Below are positions 1 to 12,000 of a DNA stretch of 64,000 bases, one piece after another. The DNA lies in assembly GCA_016110215.1 (NCBI GenBank), contig JADWQD010000007.1, positions 434,001-498,000 on the forward strand. Direction: 5' to 3'. Under the pieces are notes generated by a model, which made no database searches, was not told the DNA's origin, and was given only the letters and a program-made list of their open reading frames with translations. Source of the DNA: Capronia americana. Lineage: Eukaryota > Ascomycota > Eurotiomycetes > Chaetothyriales > Herpotrichiellaceae. Numbering within the stretch: the first letter of the stretch is position 1; every line of letters begins with the position of its first letter. Both the position numbers and the translations under genes were made by a program.

Positions 1-111
1 AGTCGATGCATTGGTTTCCTGCTCGATGTACTCGGTACAATTGGAGTCGATGTGGTCATTGATGGTTGTTTGTTTGACAGACTTGCCGCAGATGGGGCAC
101 GCGACCATCAT
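1..111 (-). CDS. N-terminus of a UBZ4 zinc-finger protein, probably Mgs1/WRNIP1 ATPase (partial)
   Basis: Read on the minus strand from ATG at 111, 37 codons stay open to the window edge. They contain a Rad18-type ubiquitin-binding zinc finger: Cys-Pro-Ile-Cys at residues 5-8, then a His-x3-Cys pair (His20, Asp22, Cys25). A UBZ4 finger at the extreme N-terminus is the usual start of the Mgs1/WRNIP1 family, AAA+ ATPases that act at stalled forks and bind ubiquitinated PCNA. Rad18 is less likely because its RING finger comes first. A second ATG lies at 108. The rest of the gene, including any AAA+ motor, is outside the window, so the family name is inference; the zinc finger itself is seen. It is divergent from the polymerase gene at 343. 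Confidence 0.7.
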   Translation of the reverse strand, partial: MMVACPICGKSVKQTTINDHIDSNCTEYIEQETNAST

Positions 112-342
112 TGGCGCTACATAGCTCGACCCAGGCTGTTCGATCAGTGGCGGCAGTAAAGTAGAACGCCGCCAATACAAATGTTGGGAGAGACGAGCGC
201 GTCGGGCGCGTAGAGTGAAATCCCCGCCCGCGACGAGGCTGAGCTTCCGACCGAGGCTACCCAGCTACCATCCTTCTTTCTAGTCATCATTTTCACGAAA
301 CGCAGCTTCTCAGACTATACAGACTACCATGAGCCTGTTGAT
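112..342. promoter_or_regulatory. Shared divergent promoter region
   Basis: These 231 bases separate the start codons of the minus-strand UBZ4 gene and the plus-strand polymerase iota gene, so one intergenic stretch must serve both. An out-of-frame ATG at 329 precedes the polymerase ATG at 343 and would make a short overlapping upstream frame. No defined transcription-factor site was identified. Confidence 0.6.
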
Positions 343-2169
343 ATGCAGAGAGCTCGCGGCCTGCACCGAAATGACGAACGCCTCATAATCCACTTCGACT
401 ATGACTGCTTCTACGCGTCTGTCGTCGAGAATGAGAACCCCGCGCTGAAGTCGGTGCCGCTGGCCATCCAGCAGAAACAGATCGTCGTGACATGCAATTA
501 TGAAGCGCGGCGACGAGGCCTTCGGAAACTGCAGCTCATCACCGAAGCCAAGAAAGTCTGCCCGGAAGTTGTCATCGTCCTAGGCGAGGATTTGACTCGA
601 TTTCGTGACGCTTCCAAGGAGCTGTACAACTTCTTGCGGGAGTCCATATGGAGCGGGAGAGCAGAACGGCTGGGCTTCGACGAAGTCTGGTACACGCACC
701 CGCCCAAAGACCTTGCATTATGCTGATAGCTTTGCAGGCTAGATTGCAGCGACATGGTGAACTACAACCTGGGCATCCTCAATCGCCACGATCTTGCTCA
801 CTCCTTCTTCTGCCTGAGCAAGGATGATCCTACCGTTGGCTTCGAGTACGACGCATCGAATTTTTTCGGACCTACCTATCCCCCAAACGGCACCCTCCAG
901 CTCTCGGAGCAGGACGACGAACTGCGACTGCGGCTGGTGCTTGGAAGTCATCTTGCCCGGCACCTTCGTCACGAACTAGAGTCCCGGATAGGATACACCG
1001 CCACTGTTGGGATTGCTACGAACAAACTGTTGTCGAAGTTGGTCGGCAATGTGAACAAGCCCAAAAATCAAACAACCGTCATACCTCCTTACGTTCCCGT
1101 GGGGAGCCCTGAGGCAACAGTCACTCAATTCCTTGACGGGCATGAGATTGGCAAGATACCCGGAATCGGGTTCAAGCTGGCCCATAAAATCCGTGGTCAC
1201 GTTCTTGGTTCTGACACAGCTTTTCGCGAGGATCTGGTGTACGGGCAGACGAAGGAATCCGTTACCGTGCTCGATGTTCGCTCGTATCCTGGAATGGGGC
1301 CTGAACTCCTGGAAGAGATCCTTAGTGCGACGGGCTCCCCAAAAGGTATTGGCGGAAAGACGTGGGAGCTCATACACGGCGTCGATGACACAGAGGTCGC
1401 CAAGGCGAAGCGTGTTCCGTCTCAGATCAGTCAGGAGGACTCGTTTGCGAAGTACTTGCGCACCTTCGACGAGGTCAAGAAGCAGTTGCAACTTCTCGGC
1501 GAACGCCTTATTCGGCGCATGCAAATGGACCTTCTCGAAGATGAAGACGAAGGCGAAGACGGCCATGGCACGGACTCACGGCGTCGTTGGATGGCTCACC
1601 CACGTACTTTACGGTTGTCAACCAGACCCCGTCCTCCACCGGGTCCAGATGGCGTACGAGCTAGGGCCTCCAACCGCATCTCTCGCTCAGCACCTATGCC
1701 TAACTACGTTTTCAATCTCCACGAGCCATCCTCCGCTCTGGCCAACAGACTGGTCGAGGAAGCATTGGTGCCAATGTTTCGAAAACTCCATCACGAAAAG
1801 GTTGGCTGGAATTTGAGCTTGATCAATATCGCCGCCACGAACATGGCAGAGACGGCGGCTGAAAGCAAAGACAGTGCAGGCCGCGATATTGGGAGGATGT
1901 TCCGGCGGCAGGACGAGGTACTGAAAGACTTCAGAATCACGGTTGAGCCGGACCGTGTCGACGACGATTCGACCTGCGCCAAAGACTTCGTGGTTGAACA
2001 GTCACCTGAACAGGTACTCCCTGAACCGGAGGACGAAGTGCTTGTGGCCGACGGGTGGGATACCGGAGAGAGTGACCAAGAAGCGTGGGAACGGTGCCGG
2101 ATCTGTCACAGCAGCATACCGGCCTACGCATTCAGTGCCCATCGTAGATTTCATGAATTGGGCATTTAG
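343..2169 (+). CDS. Y-family DNA polymerase, iota type (translesion synthesis)
   Basis: Two exons: 343-689 and 738-2169. The intron is 690-737 (48 nt) and the product is 592 aa. The N-terminus has the Y-family catalytic start (His-Phe-Asp-Tyr-Asp-Cys-Phe-Tyr-Ala-Ser), then a QQK..VVTCNYEAR stretch and GEDLTR, which are closer to Pol iota than to eta or kappa. Splicing joins GFDEVW to LDCSD and rebuilds the second acidic motif (Asp-Glu of GFDE). The palm, thumb (helix-hairpin-helix near IPGIGFKLAHKI) and little-finger regions follow, then an acidic tail. The last 25 residues hold a Cys-x2-Cys...His-x3-His finger resembling the UBZ of Pol eta. Such enzymes copy past damaged bases in the nucleus, recruited by ubiquitinated PCNA. 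The start at 343 is the first ATG in frame. Confidence 0.88.
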
Positions 2170-2230
2170 ATACAGTGTAGACATGTGCTCACCTCTCCCA
2201 GCGTTCGTCTTATCTTGACGTGCCTCAGTT

Positions 2231-2299
2231 AAACGAAATGCGGCATCCATCCCTTACGCAGTACGTCAATACACCAACGTCCCCGAGCTCCACACGGGA
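2231..2299 (+). repeat. 69-bp direct repeat, copy 1
   Basis: This segment matches 2996-3064 at 63 of 69 positions without gaps by eye. Similarity stops sharply on both sides. On the minus strand both copies can be read as the short peptide GDVGVLTY-x-VRDGCRISF. Confidence 0.85.
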
Positions 2300-2995
2300 T
2301 TTGCTGCGGACTTTGCACAATAGAGCACGCGTTCTAAGGATGGATACTGTACCTACGCCCAGCATAGGGCTCCGTTCGCACAATGGCTTCTCCGGGTTCA
2401 TTGCGTCTTCCCATCCATCCGTTGGGAGCAGAGTGCCTCCATCTCGGCCTATCCTCGTACACAATATGGTGCTCGTATCTAGCCACTGTCTGCATACCCA
2501 CCATGGTGGATAAGGTTATGCCTTCGAAGGTAAGAATAACGACGCCGTGACTTCAACATTGTGTCTGCTATTACGCCTGGGATGGATGGAGAGAGATGAG
2601 GAGAAGAAGCTCTATTTGCATGCTGAGCGCAGACCTGGAGAAAAACGTTGGAGGCTGTCAGGAATGCAGGGGACGCTCTGCTGATCATACCAGGATACTC
2701 TAGCACTACTCTCGTTTATGCGACTACGAGTATCAGTACGGGGTTCTTGGCTCAGAATGTTCGGACGGGTCGTTGACGAGAAGAGACAAAGCCACGATCA
2801 GGAGGGCGGGCCGCCGAGCGTCGTTCTCGACTCCGGAAGCGGTTAGTTTCCCGATAGCGGCGGCTGTGGCGGTATCCCCCGCCTCCATAATCTGACAACT
2901 TCAAGAGGTTTGAAGCGACTACATTTTGGTATTGTACATGCCCATCAAGACTTATGAACGATCCCAAGTGCTTGCAGCGACGGGACCCACAGAGG

Positions 2996-3064
2996 AAACG
3001 AAATGCGACATCCATCCCTTACACTGTACGTCAATACACCAACGTCCCCGTGCTCCCGACGGGA
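2996..3064 (+). repeat. 69-bp direct repeat, copy 2
   Basis: Second copy of the segment at 2231-2299, in the same orientation and 765 bases downstream. Two of the six differences are G in copy 1 against A in copy 2, compatible with mild RIP, but the number is too small to be decisive. Confidence 0.85.
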
Positions 3065-4216
3065 AGTAAGTTCAGATAGTGAAGCATACGGGAGGCACAG
3101 TAGGAGGGTATAGTCCGTATTCTGAGACAGATCAACAGGTGTTTGGGTCTTCATTGTGATGACTCGACGGAGCTACCTAAGGGACAGTGGAAGTAATTTC
3201 AATCTAACCTGCGCCCCGATATAAGTGCCGGTTTGCGACCAGGCTACAACAAGCAAACTTTCCGAGGGAAAATCCCACGTACAGAGACGCGATTTCAAGT
3301 TCAGCATGCCACGGAATTTTAGAAATCCGGTCGTATCTCTGGCGATCTGCAGTGCAAGCTTCAAGGGTAGGGGTAGAACCTGGCAATCCGGCTGGTGAGA
3401 TCTTCGGTATACGAATCGTAAGAGACTTGAGGTCATCGTCGCATCTGACATGAAGTTACTGTATCTCCCATCCCGGCGGGGAAGTTCGTGGTGGTTTGAA
3501 CGCGTTTTAGTGCTGAGTAACAGCACTTTAAACCTTGTATAAGGAGACAATCATGATTTATACAGAAGCGGGAGTCTAAACGCTAAGCACACCACACTTC
3601 GGGGCTTGTATTGTGTTCTGGGATCTGGCGGATCCGCTGCCAGGACACTCTCACTATGCTATACCGTAGTAGTAGACGTCGGCTTCTGGCTTGGCACACC
3701 TATGACCAATTCCCTTACACAAGCATGACACTCACCGCCTGTACTTCCCTAACTTGAAGTCCCGTATATCGTTACTGTGGCCTTGTGTTCCACCTCTATC
3801 ACACGTACATCAATTTCACAGACTTGACCCCGTTAGATGGGCGTTTTGTTGGAGAAGTACTACCGCTTGTCTACGTGGAGATTTGGGCAACATTTTTATG
3901 AGCAATACAACGGAGAGTAAAGAGAGGCAGAGGGGAGGGGACTAGGCTCATCATCTGCAGGGCAGCAGTCCTGCAATATCCTCAAATCCTCACTATTACA
4001 AGAGGTGTCCTGTGGAGGCAGGCAGTGAGATGGGGCGTCAGCCTGTACAAGACCACCCCTTGTTGATCTTCCTAAATCATATTTTGCCCGGCGCAGGATT
4101 GTTGTTTTCCAGCTTGCCCCACAGGACGTGAATATGCATCTTCACCAGTACCACCTTCCTGATATGCCCGCATCATGCTTAAGGATTCAATATGGCGGAT
4201 TGGCAGCAAGCAAAAG

Positions 4217-4223
4217 TATAAAG
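4217..4223 (+). promoter_or_regulatory. TATA-like box of the secreted-protein gene
   Basis: The sequence tataaag lies 106 bases before the ATG at 4323. This spacing would suit a TATA box with a short 5' leader. It is a weak, sequence-only call. Confidence 0.4.
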
Positions 4224-4322
4224 CAGAGGTCTCGCGGGTATCGTTTGCTTCCTGAGCATCTTCACAAAGCAACTGCAAGAGGAGATCCAAACTATCGAAA
4301 CCTGTACTTCTTCGAAATCATC

Positions 4323-4862
4323 ATGGCTTCCCTTCTCAACTTTGTACTGACTGCCTCAGTCATACTCCCACAATTCGTGAGTACATGTCTAACAGTTGGG
4401 GAAGAGTGTCCTCGCGACAAATCCTGGGTATTGTTCATGCTGATAGTAAACGCACAGGTTCTTGGACAATCGGACGGCAGCATGAGCGTTGTGAATGGCG
4501 CTATTTCGGGCGGTGGTACAGGAAGTCCTGAGTGCATTCCTGAATGCCGCGTGTCTATCAATGTCCCTCATTGTGCCGGCGGCAAAGGCGCCGTCGTCTC
4601 AGACTGCCTTGAGAACTTCGACAACCCCGGGGGCTCTTCCACTAAGCAGGATCTTGATGGTTGCGATGGGTGGAGCTTCTACTTTGATCGACGTGCTGGG
4701 TCAGCTGGGCCGAACCTGCCTGTTGTTGCCGTGGATGACAACCAGGGCAATGAATTTCTGTGGTACCTGAGCAACTGCCAGGCCCTGGACCAAGGTGGCG
4801 GTAGCGGGAACCAGTGCGCCGAAACCAATCATGGTTGTGATGCGCTCTCCGAGTTTGACTGA
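4323..4862 (+). CDS. Small secreted cysteine-rich protein
   Basis: Two exons, 4323-4376 and 4458-4862, with an 81-nt in-frame intron (gtgagt...cacag). Removing it gives 152 aa. Exon 1 encodes a hydrophobic leader (MASLLNFVLTASVILPQF) that continues into VLGQS, a good signal peptide with cleavage near residue 22-23. Without splicing the leader would be broken by charged residues, which is why the intron is favoured. The mature part is glycine- and aspartate-rich with eight cysteines, beginning ECIPEC, and no transmembrane segment. I do not recognise the family. Size, cysteine content and a gene-poor setting fit an effector-like or surface protein, but no function can be assigned. Confidence 0.65.
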   Translation: MASLLNFVLTASVILPQFVSTCLTVGEECPRDKSWVLFMLIVNAQVLGQSDGSMSVVNGAISGGGTGSPECIPECRVSINVPHCAGGKGAVVSDCLENFDNPGGSSTKQDLDGCDGWSFYFDRRAGSAGPNLPVVAVDDNQGNEFLWYLSNCQALDQGGGSGNQCAETNHGCDALSEFD

Positions 4863-6084
4863 TTCAGACGCATTGTGCTGTTCCCGGAGCTGAGGGGAAA
4901 GTGAACAGAGGATATTGGAAGACCGGCTGTTAACTTGATGTTCGACAGGGAGTGGGAGCCGCATGCTCTATTGGCAATGTATGCTGTGGTGTCTGCGAAG
5001 GCAGAGCGCGCAAAGCACGGGACGGGTTTCGATTATGTTTGTTACCAGATGTCAGACTTACATTCCTTCATAGCCAACTTTGTCATCTATTCATCTCCAT
5101 TCTTAATCGTCTACCGCTGGGTGCCTTCTATTGCTGGCTATATCACATTCTCCAAGAAATGCCAGAGATACCATTGGTTGGCTCCAAATTCAGGAGGGAA
5201 TGAGCCCCAAGTGAGGTGCGAGCAGTTAAACCATTGCTTGAACTGCCAAGGCGCTAAGGCGAACGACATCAACCGGCCAGAGTTCATTTCATTGCTAAAT
5301 TACCTAGTAATTACTTCGCACGTCTGATGACTTGGGAATGCTGAGTTGGAGCTTTCTACCCGAGGGCGTCAAATGCTAGGCCGGACTTTCGACAAGATGG
5401 ATATGATCAATTTGACTACCTCCCTGGCACGATTCCGTGCGACTACGCACGCAGCAAACGTCTCATCCAGAAGAGTTCCATGACGAATTAAGGACTGATA
5501 TAGGAGCGATGCAGAGCCCGAGAATATTCGCAAATGAGATCTCGAGATCTCCTGCGTCTCTCATGATGGCATGGACAGAAGGGGTGTGTAGGCACCTGTT
5601 TATACATGCGATGTGGCAAGGCGATGAGTCGGATAATATGTCTTGTCTCAGACCAAGAGATCGCGATGCTTTTCAATCTTCGGGAGTGTTCGACGCAATC
5701 ACTGCGCTGTCTTTGTTGCCATCGATCACGCTAGGCAAAATACAACGGCAAATGGAGGGAGTGCTCTCAAGGCAGTGAAGGAGGTTACTATTCTGCCTCA
5801 CACCGCCAACCACTTCACTTTGCGCGCTGGAAAATTCTGTTTTGTTGACAACCCCTTCTTTGTTTCAGTTGCTAACACTGGCATCATCCCCTTCATCATA
5901 ATCTCATGGGCTTTCCTCTTCCACTGCGCAGCTCTTCGTCGCTAGGCCCCGTCAAGGGCCTCCTACCAAGCTTCCGCTCCTTTACCGACAACTCATCTGC
6001 CTGGTCTGGTCTGGTCTTGAGCTACAGTTGAGTTGAGGATCGTAGCATCCCGCTACAGATCCCTCACCCAACACAAGATTAATC
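4863..6084. other. Intergenic region, 1.2 kb
   Basis: No supported gene. Overlapping open frames around 4935-5327 and 4952-5203 lack domain features and compete with each other. A perfect 16-bp palindrome, GAGATCTCGAGATCTC, sits at 5536-5551. The last part is presumably the promoter and leader of the giant gene at 6085. Confidence 0.5.
5536..5551. repeat. 16-bp perfect palindrome
   Basis: GAGATCTCGAGATCTC equals its own reverse complement. It could bind a dimeric regulator or be chance; nothing else in the surroundings explains it. Confidence 0.6.
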
Positions 6085-9000
6085 ATGGACCCGAAAATTG
6101 CAGACTTCATCTTTGAACATGTCTTTCTGCCACCGAACCTTCCCCATTCTGATCACGGCGAGTTGGGCGCCGACGATCTCCTTCAAGAATTGTCAAGAGC
6201 CGCATCGGATTACGCAAGACTCCTCCCGCAAGCCACAACGGAGAGTCACGTTTGGCGTCAGATGTCGCGATCGATGCCGAGCTGGGTTGAGACTTACGCC
6301 AAAGGTGAAGCGAGCATCTCTACCTTGTCTGACACTCTGCAAGCTATGAATGAAGACGGTAAGATATTTCCACTCCAGAGACAACCAGAGCTAAACCCCT
6401 GATCCAGATGTCACTTTCTTCTACCTCAAACCCCAGAATGCCTCCATACTCGTTCGAAAAACCTCAACAAGCGTCGTCTTTGAGTGTTGGGAAGTGCTTG
6501 CCACAACAAACTCTGTCTTGGCTGCTAAAGATGCTCTGCGGCGACATTTCCCAGCAAGAGCCGTCACTCTCTCGCGAGAAAAAATGCGTGACGACCGTTT
6601 CGTGGAAGAGTTGGCAACTGCAATCTGGACGCTCTCAAGTGAAGAATTGACACTAGCTATGGAGAAGTCCCACAAAGCTGGAACAGAGTTCAATGAAGTT
6701 CGAGAGGCTGCACACCCTCGATTTGTTACCGAGTGGCTTTTCGGATCCGTTCTGGCGAGTCAGGGAGCCTCTACCGAGAGTCGTACGATATCAAAACGGG
6801 TTCACGATGACGTTTGCTGGAGCAAGGCCAAAACTCCGTGGAGACGTTCTGGAGTCTGGCTGTCTGCTCGAATCTCCATCCAGCTCTGCTTACGCAATTC
6901 ACAGCTCGATGACGACGAACTGAGCTACAAGAACTTCATGTTGTTTTTGCTGTCACGGTTAGCGACGCGAATCTCAGTTACCAAATCGTCACCGGACATT
7001 CGCCAATGCCTGCGGAACAAATTATCTCGGCGCAATGTGAAGATTGGAGGCGCAGTACATGCCTTCGTGCAAGCTAAGGTGACTGAGGCGATCAAAGGCA
7101 TAGACAACATGCTCAACTTGCAATGGAAGGCTGCGATCGCGAGAGACAATATCAACATACCGGCTGTCCCTCTCGCGGATGTTTCTGATCAGTTGTTCCT
7201 CAAAAATTGTCGTCCCACTCTGCAAAGAGTCTGGAATCGTGCCCGAACAGGCTCCTCTCAACTTATTGCCAGTTTCAAACCAAGTGCTTGCGCCCGATTC
7301 ACTTTCACAAGCGATCACCTACCGGAAATAGGGGTTTTCGATGGTTATGAAGACCCTCTTCTCGGCCTCGTCAATTTCGAGGACTGGGTTACGTCAAACC
7401 TCGAGATATGGACTACTCATCATTGTAGCGATGAGGCCTCATGCGGTAGGCTTGCAAGCTTGATGGAGAAATACTATCAAATTGCTGAGGGTCAATACCG
7501 CTCAAACCCGATAAGAACATCGATCATGTTTCTGACCATCTTGGAATTGTGGATCGCACTCGATGTCATTGCGACCGTCCTTCAGCCGCTGCTCTTGACG
7601 TATCCTCCAGAGATACCAAAGACCCTGCTCGAAACTGTTCTGCTCACTCAAAAGGCCGATCTGGAACGACTGTCTCGAATCGAGCAGTACATCAGAGGTC
7701 GCGAGGCAAAGTGCGAACCTACCAATCCGTCACTCTTCAGCAACCCTTCGACGAAGAGCTTCGCCACCAAATCGTATGACAATTCACCGAACTTGAAAAG
7801 CCTGCGTGCCTCCATTGAAACAAGCGCCAGAGCTGAGAAGTTAGCCAAAGAGCAAGAATGGCAAATGATGAAGGCACAGTATGATAGCTTGCTAGCTGAA
7901 GCTGCTGCAGAAGAACATGGGAATTTCACGATCTTCTGGGGCAGACGAGCTGGCACAGTGGTACACGATAAATATTGCACCAAATGCAGCAAGGAGCGAG
8001 AAGCGCGCGATCTCCAGATCTCGAAGCACGAATGGCCACTTCCGGACAACGAAGTCGACGCCAAGGCAGTCATCTTCGAACTCCAGGCCCCTGCGGCAAT
8101 AACGCATTGGAGGGATGCTACCTGGTTCTTAATACAGGACGTCGGCCGAAGGGATCCTCTCACGGCTAAGGAGCCAGAGCAAGTCCTGCTATCATATCGA
8201 CCACTGGTGAGCCATGTCCGTCACGGACATCGACGCATCACACTTGCTTCGCCTCTCAAGCCTACTCACAGAGCCCACTACTTCAAGGAAAAATTCAGTG
8301 CCTGCCTAGACATGTCCAAGGTGTTTGTCGGAAACGGGATGGTGTTTCGGATGCATGACAGACAAAAGCAATTGTGGTTGTCCGAGCTGACTAGGGCACC
8401 AACCCTGCAGCCTTACCTCGAACCAGACACTTCCGCTTTCTTGGGTGGTCACATGAAATCATATGTCAATGGCACACGGCATACTCAGAACTCCGTCCTC
8501 GCAGATCGCTCAAAATGTCCAACGGAGATGAGCTTCCAAGAGCACGATCACTGCGGCTCGCTGAGGGCTGGCGCGCGGCTCCAGTCAATGAATGTTTTGA
8601 CGGCAATCATGTCTCCTGAGATCGACCTGAACTCTCCAACAACCGCCTTGATTTTCTTGTATGCAACTTCTCAAGCTGGCAAACCCGGCTCGATCAGCGC
8701 TCTCCACCTAAGAGAAAGCCAAATCGACCTTGCCAAGCAATCGTATTGTCAACCGCTTGTGGGTGCTCTTCAAGCTGGCCTTGCACGTATTGAGGCAAAC
8801 TGGAAGCAAAGCACAGCTGCACAAGTCATCCTTGGAATAAATCTCAGACTTCTGTCGATGGCACCCCCGGAGATTGTTGGCACCAAGATCTTAGGCCAAT
8901 GCAGGGATCTCGTCTTGCAAGTCCGACGACTTGGTCTTGAGTGGGTTCGTAAAGTAACCGAACTCCACGTCCAGCAGCGGACCGCTTCTGCCGATTCAAC

Positions 9001-12000
9001 CACCCTGATCGAGCTATCGAAACACGTCATGAAGTGTTGCATGCTAGTGCGCCACACATACGTTCTTGACGATGAACTTCTTGAATCCATGTGCTATACT
9101 GGCTCTGCTGTTGCTGACTACGTCGAGGCTGCAATTTATTTGCATGAACATCGAGAGCAAATTCCTGCGAGTGAGATCCGAAAACTCCAGCCTGATGTTC
9201 TCAATGATGATTACCATGCAAGATGTATGGAGGAGATTCTTGTTAAGCGTCTCTCTTGCTACTCCTCTGCATTTTCCGAAGCGATTGCCCGATTTTGGCC
9301 AGCTGCGGTATTCACGTCGAAATGGCAGTTGGTGCATGAATCTGATACCTCTTGGGTCGTCAACAAGGCTTCCTCGGCAACCGTGCACTTCAATATCATC
9401 AGTGGGGCCTTATTGGTCTCTGGAAGACCACTCGGTCGACTTCCATCTCAGTACAAAGGAGCTCCTCTGTATCGCTCACTATTTGGCGAACTGGATCTCG
9501 ACGTGTTCGCTGTCAATGAAGATGGCATGGATTACCAGCTGAGGAATCCTCTACATGGCCACCGTGTTTATCTAGGCTTGAAGGATGGAGAGCTAATCGT
9601 CCGATCGCGGTGTGTAGACGGGGCATACGAGGCGCTTCTTCCAGACACGTTTTTGAAAGATTTGCCTACTTCCATCGTCGAGAGGACACACCCTTGGATG
9701 TCTCTGAAGAGTGGAAATGTTTTCTTCAGACCGAAAGATCGTCCCTGGGTCTCTCAAGGTTGTGATTGGGTCCTTGATCCCGACGTCATCTCGAGAAAAC
9801 AGGCGTGCATGCGCACCGACGAGTCCTTTCTGGTTGATAGGGACAGTGTGGCGGGCAGAGTCATTTGTGATGCTCTGAACGCCATTGAGCACGACCGTCA
9901 CATCGTCATCACCAGCACCACAGACTCTAAGATCCATGTCAAGCTGCCTCGGTATCATCTGAACTTCGTCATTACAGCCGTAGGGCAGATTGAGTGCAAG
10001 GAGTTATCGGCTGTGGTCGACAGCAACCAAGCAATTGGAACCTTCATCGGGCTGAAAAGCAGACTGGTGTTACGTGCTGTCAGCAAGCGCGTAACAACAG
10101 ATCTGCGTTATCTCCTGGTCCCACATGGAGACGTGATGGTATCCCACGCCGGTCCTCATGTCAGTGTACAAGTGGGCTTCGACCCGGCGAGCAGATCCTT
10201 GGACTTCTCGCAGTACCAGATTGACTCGAGACTTGGCAAACTTGCGAGCTCAGATGTTGACTCGCATGTCTACAAAGCATACCTCCATGCGGTGACTAGC
10301 TTTCCAAACCCGGATCCTTTGACAGGCCGCAACGGAGTCGAGGAGAGTCTGCTAGCCTTGTCGGACAGTATTGTCCGGAGTACATTACCGTTCTCTGCCA
10401 GGACGATTGGCCTTTTAGAGCACATCGCCAACCTCTCCCCGGTGAGGTCATTTTATCCGACCCAAAAGAAAGTCATGCAAACCGCCAAGTTCAACCCTGC
10501 ACTGCCCATTCTTTCTCAGCGCGATGTCTTCTACGGCACAGTCGAAGAAATAGTCCGTCACAATCGCAAGGCCAGTTTCTTGTTCAACTGTGAAGACAGA
10601 TTATTCTCCTATGCTGGAGATCTTGATTTGTTGGCAAGATCGAGCCATCGCACGAGCAAACTTTATCCTGCACCATTGACAGATGCCTACCAAGTCGTTG
10701 TCGATGACCAGGACTATGCCTCGCGAGACAGAGATTGTTCCGACAGATGGCGACAATCATCACTGTTAGCTGGCCTTGTTGCGGCTTGGCCGAGTGCATT
10801 CAGCGTCGACAGATCGTTGAAGAGCACAATCGAAGCTTGGGGGGCGCTGGCCGGTTTCCATACAGATCTCAGTACCACTTCTTATTCGAAACTTCTCAAC
10901 GGTAGCATCGCCGGTCAATTCCCTCAGCTTTTCAGGTTCTGCAGATCGACTTCGGCCTCAAAACAACGCCTTACGTTCTTACTGTCACTGCTCGCATTCG
11001 GTCATCCTCGGGCCGCTCCACAACTAAGAACGCTTCTTGCATTCGCCGTTTCTTCTTCGATGAGATCGCTTCCGGCTCCGGAGCACAACGCGTATGATCT
11101 GAGTCTAGGGCACAACGTCGATCGTGCTGTCATCAGGACAATTCTCTCGGGTTGTGCGACAGTATTTGAGCCACGTGTAGACTCTGACGCCACCAGGCGT
11201 GAACAAGCAGCATCGGAAAGAAGACAGCGGGAGAAATATGAATGCGATATGGCAGATGAAGCGCAGAGAATCTGCGATATTGTGGTGCCTTCGTGGCCTG
11301 GACCATTGCGGCTTCCAGCACGTGATGGTATTCGCTTTCACCAGGTGTCTCAGCTAACGCCAAAGTTGGAGGAGAAGTTCAAAGTCTGGCGCAGGAACCG
11401 CGATGTGCTATCCAACTTCGACACATATGAACAGGGTCTCAGAACCTTCCACAGTTCTTTTGAAGGTCCCACCCCGCCCGTCACCAGTCTGATGTTCAGT
11501 GTGTCACCACAACGCCCCCATCGCGCCATAATACGCTCATTGCTGGATGTCATGAACGATGTTCCTGTCAGCCAAGAAATAGTCGATGCCTGCAAACCTA
11601 GTCACCTGGATGAGGATCTTCTGGCCGCGTTACCCACCTCTGGGCTGCGCAACGGAAACACGGCGTCGGAGTCGCTGAAGACTCTCCAGGAACTTCAAGA
11701 CATGGTTGATGATATTCGTGGTCAAAGTGTGGTGCATCAGCAGTACGCAACTGATTTGGACAAGAGCATCGCGGCCATGAAACGCAATGCAACAGCTCTA
11801 GAGGCCCGTTTGCAGGTTCCTGATTGCCGCATCCTGATCGAAAAGGCCAGAGAGATGCAGGCTTACCTTACGGGCTTCGTCAGTCAAATCCGCAAGCTTC
11901 TGCAACCGGATCATGACTTCGAGCAGGGTCTGTTGACGTCCGGAATCTGGCCCAAGGTAAACGAGTTGACTCTGCTTCAGCTTCTCTCAATGGCATATCG

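Larger units (their letters stand above)
2170..4322. other. Gene-poor intergenic region, 2.15 kb
   Basis: No convincing gene was found. The open frames here, for example a 125-codon minus-strand frame at 3173-3550, show no recognisable domain. The stretch holds both copies of a 69-bp repeat (2231-2299 and 2996-3064) and a TATA-like element at 4217-4223, about 100 bases before the next start codon. It may contain remains of an old mobile element. Confidence 0.5.

Noticed and set aside
976..1566. 196-codon minus-strand frame
   Set aside because: It lies antisense to the polymerase iota coding exon; codon structure and family motifs belong to the plus strand.
3173..3550. 125-codon minus-strand frame in the 2.2-4.3 kb spacer
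   Set aside because: No domain, signal peptide or composition bias, and no splice context; consistent with chance.
4935..5327. Plus-strand frames at 4935-5327 and 4952-5203, the latter Cys-rich at its start
   Set aside because: I considered a further exon of the secreted protein, but no good donor lies before its stop at 4860-4862 and the two frames contradict each other.
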